Positions 60,088 to 64,000 of a stretch of 64,000 bases of DNA are shown here, piece after piece. This DNA comes from Orlajensenia sp001423545 (lineage in GTDB: Bacteria; Actinomycetota; Actinomycetes; Actinomycetales; Microbacteriaceae), in NCBI GenBank assembly GCA_001423545.1, contig LMOK01000002.1:1-64000 (forward strand). Reading direction: 5' to 3'. Position numbers and translations under genes: made by a program. How positions within the stretch are numbered: position 1 is the stretch's first letter; each line of letters opens with the position of its first letter. The notes beneath the pieces are model-generated. The model was not told the DNA's origin, ran no database searches, and worked only from the letters and a program-made list of their open reading frames with translations.

Positions 60088-61170
60088 TCAGCCTGCGGCG
60101 AGAGGCGCCGGCGCGGCCTCGACCGCAGGAGCGGCATCCGTCACCACGGGAGCCATCGGCGCTGTGAGCGTCGCGCGGAAGAAGTCGGCGACCTTGCCGC
60201 GCATGGCCTCGTCGAGGATGCCGATGGAGTGACCGACGCCCGGGACGACCTGCATCGTGTTGGCGATCCCAGCGGCGCTGAGCGCCTCGGAGAACGACGT
60301 CGACTGTCCGAGTGGGATGAACTCGCTCTCGGAGTGGCCGATGAAGACCGGCGGATCGCTCGGATCGATGAAGGTCGTCGCCGACGCGTCCGCTGCCTGC
60401 GGGCAGTCGGCGAGTCGGTCGCAGCCGAGGTAGTTGAGGGAGATCTGCTCGACCAGCTCACCGGCGCCGCTCGCCTGCATGGCGGCATCCGTCAGGTCGA
60501 TGGGGCCGCTGAGTTCGGCGACGGCGGCGACGCGCGAGCCGGCGTCGAGGGCGCCCTCGCCCCGGGTGCCGAGGAGCGCGGCGAGGTTTCCGCCCGCTGA
60601 CCCTCCGAAGGCGCCGATACGCGCGGCGTCGATCCCGTAGTCGGCGGCGTGCGCGCGCACCCACTCGACGGCCAGGCCGACGTCGTCGATGGCTGCAGGG
60701 AAGTGCACGGCCGGAACCAGGCGATAGTTCACCGAGAAGGCGACGAAGCCCTCCGAGGCGAGCCACTGGCAGACGTGCCGCCAGTCGTCGTTCGACTTGT
60801 CGCCGCGTGCCCAGCTGCCGCCGTGGATGGAGACGATGCCGACGCGGGTCTCGCCGGGGGCGGGGTCGGATGCGGGGGAGCAGACGTCCAGGTCGAGACG
60901 GGTGCCGTCCTCCCGGGTGCCGTAGGTGATGTCGGGCTCCACGGTGATGCCCGTGGCCACGGTCCAGGTGCGGATGCCGATGCGCTCGGTGGTGGTCAGC
61001 TCACTGGCGCGGTCGGAGCCGGCCGGATCGATGTCGTGAAGCTCAGCGTGGAAGCCCGAGAGCACGACGGCGCCCATCAGGGCGGTCGCCGAGGCGGCGA
61101 GGGCGATGAGCGCTCGACGGCGGGGTCGTCCCTGGGCGGGTCGGGAGAACTTCACGGATGCTCCGGTCAT
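60088..61170 (-). CDS. Alpha/beta hydrolase, esterase/lipase (HSL-like)
   Basis: 360 residues from the ATG at 61170 (a GTG at 61191 is open). A basic N-terminus and membrane helix (ALIALAASATALMGAVVLS) suggest export or anchoring. IVSIHGGSWARGDKSNDDWR is the oxyanion HGG motif, GAFGGSAGGNLAALLG the nucleophile Ser elbow, and VVPGVGHSIGI carries the catalytic His. DPSDPPVFIGHSESEF holds the Asp region. The ester substrate is unknown. It is convergent with the IclR gene. Confidence 0.85.
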   Translation of the reverse strand: MTGASVKFSRPAQGRPRRRALIALAASATALMGAVVLSGFHAELHDIDPAGSDRASELTTTERIGIRTWTVATGITVEPDITYGTREDGTRLDLDVCSPASDPAPGETRVGIVSIHGGSWARGDKSNDDWRHVCQWLASEGFVAFSVNYRLVPAVHFPAAIDDVGLAVEWVRAHAADYGIDAARIGAFGGSAGGNLAALLGTRGEGALDAGSRVAAVAELSGPIDLTDAAMQASGAGELVEQISLNYLGCDRLADCPQAADASATTFIDPSDPPVFIGHSESEFIPLGQSTSFSEALSAAGIANTMQVVPGVGHSIGILDEAMRGKVADFFRATLTAPMAPVVTDAAPAVEAAPAPLAAG

Positions 61171-61248
61171 GCGGCGTGGATCGAGCTCCACGTGCCGAGA
61201 CCGGTCGACTGAGCGTGAGATGAGGATAGATCCGGACGGCCCCGATTC

Positions 61249-61746
61249 CTAATCTCCCGTTCGAGGGAGCTCCTTCGCGAAGCAGACGCTGTGGGCCTCG
61301 CCCACGTACTGCCCGAACTGAGGGATGAGCACGTACCCGGCGTGACGGTAGAGCGCCTGCGCCGCGTCGTGCAGGTCGCCGGTCTCGAGCACAATGCGAC
61401 GGATGCCGCCGGCAGCGGCATCCGCTTCGATGCGATCGAGCAGGCGACTGGCCACGCGCTGGCCACGCGCCGCGGGGCTCACGAACATGCGCTTGAGTTC
61501 GGCTGCCCTCGGCCCGGTGGCGTCGGGCGCGTCGGTGGCATCGACGACGAGGGCGGCGCAGCCGAGTGCGGTGCCGTCAGCGCCGCGAGCGACGTAGAAG
61601 GCGACTCCCGGCTGCTCCAGCGACTCGATGTTCAACAGGAAGTTGCTCTCGGGCGGATACAGCGCCATCGCGTAGGCGCTCGACTGGAGCAGCAGTTCTT
61701 CGATCTCGGGCTGGCGGGGCGGTTCCACAGTGATGCTGACTGACAC
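61249..61746 (-). CDS. GNAT family N-acetyltransferase
   Basis: 165 residues from GTG 61746, preceded at seven nt by TAGCAT (leaderless); an ATG at 61755 is an alternative. RMFVSPAARGQRVASRLLDR near 95-110 is the acetyl-CoA loop, ARGQRV. ETGDLHDAAQALYRHAGYVL is the following helix with the Tyr. The closest layout is that of small-molecule acetyltransferases with unknown substrate. It is monocistronic. Confidence 0.85.
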   Translation of the reverse strand: MSVSITVEPPRQPEIEELLLQSSAYAMALYPPESNFLLNIESLEQPGVAFYVARGADGTALGCAALVVDATDAPDATGPRAAELKRMFVSPAARGQRVASRLLDRIEADAAAGGIRRIVLETGDLHDAAQALYRHAGYVLIPQFGQYVGEAHSVCFAKELPRTGD

Positions 61747-61819
61747 GGAAATCATGCTAAACCGGGCATATTTCATCGACGTTTCCCAGCTTCGTCCGCT
61801 AGGCTCCCTCAGTCGGCTC

Positions 61820-61889
61820 TTGACACCGCACTGTGTGCGGATGGGTTTGTAAGTCTGTTGGGCCGGTTTCGCAGCAATTCTGCTGGCGA
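61820..61889 (+). promoter_or_regulatory. TTGACA element and hairpins before the helicase gene
   Basis: TTGACA (61820-61825) is followed by the hairpin CCGCAC-TGT-GTGCGG (61826-61840) and a second stem, TTCGCAGCA...TGCTGGCGAA (about 61868-61889). If transcription starts here, the helicase has a structured leader of over 100 nt, as is common for cold-induced helicase mRNAs. No clear -10 was found. Confidence 0.35.
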
Positions 61890-62006
61890 AAATCACACTG
61901 TATGTGAACGGCCCCGGGCGACGAAGATTCCGGGTTCTCAGTTGCGCTGCGCTTTCATGCGTACCGCTGTTCTGCCATGTACGCGAGAACAACCCAGGAA
62001 TGAGCT

Positions 62007-64000
62007 ATGCCCAATAACAAGAAGCCCGCTGGCGGTCGTCCCGCCAAGAACTTCGATCCCTACGCCCGGAGCGGCAAGGGTGGACCCAAGTCGGGTTCGC
62101 GCAGCCCCGGACACCGCGGCTACAAGCCCGAGTCCGAGGCCCCCGCCAAGAAGGCGCGCTGGAACGCCGACGAGCGCGCCGAGCGTGCCGCATCCGGTGC
62201 CGGCGACCGCCGCTCCTACGGCAACGACCGCCCGCAGCGCGGAGAGCGCAGCGAGCGCCCCGCGTACGGCCAGCGCTCAGAGCGTCCCGCCTACGGCGAC
62301 CGCAACGACCGCGCTCCCCGCGGCGACCGCACCGAGCGCCCCGCCTACGGCGACCGCGCTCCTCGCGGCGACCGCCCCTCCTACTCCAACGACCGCCCGC
62401 AGCGCGGAGAGCGCAGCGAGCGCCCCGCCTACGGCCAGCGCTCAGAGCGTCCCGCCTACGGCGACCGCAACGACCGCGGTGCTCGCTCCGAGCGTCCCGC
62501 CTACGGTGACCGCAACGCGCGCACCGAGCGTCCCGCGTACAACGACCGCAACGCGCGCACCGAGCGTCCCGCGTACAACGACCGCAACGACCGCGGTGCT
62601 CGCTCCGAGCGCCCCGCCTACGGTGACCGCACTGCGCGTCCGTCCTACGGCAACGACCGTCCGTCGTACAACAACGACCGCCCGCAGCGTGGCGACCGCC
62701 CCGCCTACGGCAAGCGCGAGTCCGGCTACGGCGACCGCCCCCGCGAGGAGCGCGCACCCCGCGCCGAGCGCACCGAGCGCCCCGCGTACAACGACCGCGC
62801 CCAGCGCTCGGATCGCCCCGCCTACAACGCCAGCGAGCGTCCTCCGCGTCGCGACGACCGCGGCGGCTCCTACGAGCGTCCCGGCTTCAAGGCGTCGGAC
62901 CGCAGCGACAGCAAGTTCTACCCGGCACGCGGAGCCGCAGCAGGCGCCGCCTACGCCGGCCGCGTGCACGGCGACCAGAAGGGGCATTTCACCCCCGAGG
63001 ACGACGTCGTGCTCGAGCGTCTCGAGGCCCAGGCCATCGAGGCGACGGATGTCGACGGCGTGAGCTTCGGTGACCTGGGCCTCGGCGGCAACATCGTCGC
63101 AGCCCTCACCGCTCTCGGTGCAGCCAGCCCGTTCCCGATCCAGGCAGCGACCATCCCGGTCGTGCTCGAGGGTCGCGACGTCCTCGGCCGCGGCAAGACC
63201 GGTTCCGGCAAGACCATCGCCTTCGCGGCTCCCACCGTCGAGCTGCTCATGAAGCAGTGGGCGCAGAGCGGCAAGTCCGGCGGAAAGCGCCAGATCGGCC
63301 GCAAGCCCCGCGCGCTCATCCTCGCTCCGACGCGTGAGCTCGCCCTGCAGATCGACCGCACCGTCCAGCCCATCGCCCAGAGCGTCGGCCTGTTCACCAC
63401 GCAGATCTACGGCGGCGTTCCGCAGTACAAGCAGGTCGGTGCCCTCCAGCGCGGCGTCGACATCGTGATCGGCACCCCGGGTCGCATCGAGGACCTCATC
63501 GAGCAGGGTCGTCTCGACCTCAGCGACGTGGCCATCACCGTTCTCGACGAGGCCGACCACATGTGCGACCTCGGCTTCCTCGAGCCCGTGCAGCGCATCC
63601 TCCGTCACACCAAGGACGGCGGCCAGAAGCTGCTGTTCTCGGCCACCCTCGACAAGGGTGTCGCCACCCTCGTCAACGAGTTCCTCGTGAACCCGGCCGT
63701 GCACGAGGTCGCCGGTGAAGACCAGGCCTCCTCCACGATCGACCACCGCGTCCTCGTCATCGAGCACCGCGACAAGGCCGCCATCATCGAGCAGCTCGCC
63801 GACCGCGACGGCAAGACCCTGGTCTTCGCCCGTACTCGCGCATTCGCCGAGCAGCTCGCCGACCTGCTCGACGACGCCGGCATCCCCGCCGTCTCGCTGC
63901 ACGGCGACCTCAACCAGGGTCGCCGCACGCGCAACCTGGCGCAGCTCACCTCGGGTCGCGTCAGCGTTCTCGTGGCGACGGATGTCGCAGCCCGCGGCAT
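62007..64000 (+). CDS. DEAD-box RNA helicase with Arg-rich N-terminal repeats (3' truncated)
   Basis: 664 residues are visible; the gene runs off the window. AGGA lies 7 nt before the ATG. The first about 320 residues are a disordered, basic tract with repeats such as RSERPAYGDRN and NDRPQRGER. The helicase core follows: Q-motif region PFPIQAATIP, Walker A GRGKTGSGKT, PTREL, GTPGR, DEAD box LDEADHM, SAT, and TDVAAR at the window end. It unwinds RNA, probably in ribosome assembly or the cold response. The RGG-like tail is at the N-terminus rather than the more usual C-terminus. The core family call is certain. Confidence 0.93.
   Translation, partial: MPNNKKPAGGRPAKNFDPYARSGKGGPKSGSRSPGHRGYKPESEAPAKKARWNADERAERAASGAGDRRSYGNDRPQRGERSERPAYGQRSERPAYGDRNDRAPRGDRTERPAYGDRAPRGDRPSYSNDRPQRGERSERPAYGQRSERPAYGDRNDRGARSERPAYGDRNARTERPAYNDRNARTERPAYNDRNDRGARSERPAYGDRTARPSYGNDRPSYNNDRPQRGDRPAYGKRESGYGDRPREERAPRAERTERPAYNDRAQRSDRPAYNASERPPRRDDRGGSYERPGFKASDRSDSKFYPARGAAAGAAYAGRVHGDQKGHFTPEDDVVLERLEAQAIEATDVDGVSFGDLGLGGNIVAALTALGAASPFPIQAATIPVVLEGRDVLGRGKTGSGKTIAFAAPTVELLMKQWAQSGKSGGKRQIGRKPRALILAPTRELALQIDRTVQPIAQSVGLFTTQIYGGVPQYKQVGALQRGVDIVIGTPGRIEDLIEQGRLDLSDVAITVLDEADHMCDLGFLEPVQRILRHTKDGGQKLLFSATLDKGVATLVNEFLVNPAVHEVAGEDQASSTIDHRVLVIEHRDKAAIIEQLADRDGKTLVFARTRAFAEQLADLLDDAGIPAVSLHGDLNQGRRTRNLAQLTSGRVSVLVATDVAARG
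62190..62830 (+). repeat. ERPAYGDRN-type coding repeats
   Basis: Tandem and nested degenerate repeats of about 27-40 bp within the helicase N-terminus. A long unit (NDRPQRGERSERPAYGQRS) occurs twice with almost identical DNA, at about 62223-62290 and 62391-62458. Confidence 0.85.

Noticed and set aside
62190..62830. Repeats that could suggest a CRISPR array
   Set aside because: Units are short, uneven and in frame with a protein; no constant repeat-spacer pattern and no cas genes.
61858..63063. 401-codon Ser/Ala/Pro/Thr-rich plus-strand frame over the helicase N-terminus
   Set aside because: A shadow of the repeat tract; the helicase frame from 62007 carries all the domains.

Overview
The window is high-GC DNA with actinobacterial features: GTG/TTG starts, many -10 boxes of the TANNNT type placed 6-8 nt before the start codon (leaderless mRNAs), a PurF/PurM/DUF3073 cluster, a mycothiol-type maleylpyruvate isomerase relative, and a very frequent GGATGC/GCATCC hexamer. 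Together these point to a member of the Microbacteriaceae (Micrococcales). No rRNA, tRNA, CRISPR array, integrase or transposase was recognised. Both ends cut genes: a heme-binding HtaA-domain surface protein on the left and a DEAD-box RNA helicase on the right.

Region 1 (1-3.5 kb): surface heme protein, a 20-bp terminator hairpin and a small two-helix membrane protein. Region 2 (3.5-27.2 kb) looks like an accessory block. It holds an ABM monooxygenase-like protein, an MFS exporter, a hemerythrin, an ABC-F ribosome-protection protein with a structured leader and an 8-codon upstream ORF, a HAD phosphatase, a decayed glycosidase tail, two TetR regulators with clear palindromic operators (one facing a DHFR-like/GNAT operon, one facing a DUF4287-cupin operon), a 3,127-residue wall-anchored repeat protein, a three-helix membrane protein and an alkylsulfatase.

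Region 3 (27.2-41.5 kb) returns to core genes. It has purF and purM on opposite strands, DUF3073, a flavoprotein, a CrcB pair behind a KimA-like potassium importer, a frameshifted acetyltransferase, a PadR-DUF4097 operon with twin palindromes, a TipA-like MerR regulator with a 19-bp spacer promoter, a 34-residue membrane protein, a YczE/MocR pair and a HhH-GPD protein. Region 4 (41.7-47.8 kb) holds an RND exporter, a Nudix hydrolase and a CopB-type ATPase with a histidine-rich tail under a CsoR-like operator.

Region 5 (47.8-60.1 kb) is a scattered histidine-utilisation set: hutG-like, hutI, hutU and hutH, with an IclR regulator. A shared 16-bp palindrome lies 55-56 bp upstream of hutU and hutH and over the regulator's own start, so it is probably one regulon. 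Interspersed are a dienelactone hydrolase, a SixA-like phosphatase, a GH13 glucosidase and an M23 peptidase. Region 6 (60-64 kb) has an esterase, a GNAT protein and the helicase.

The most unusual observation is a family of 56-58-bp palindromic elements. Some copies are intergenic, but two sit in frame inside hutI and hutU and encode related 19-residue inserts.
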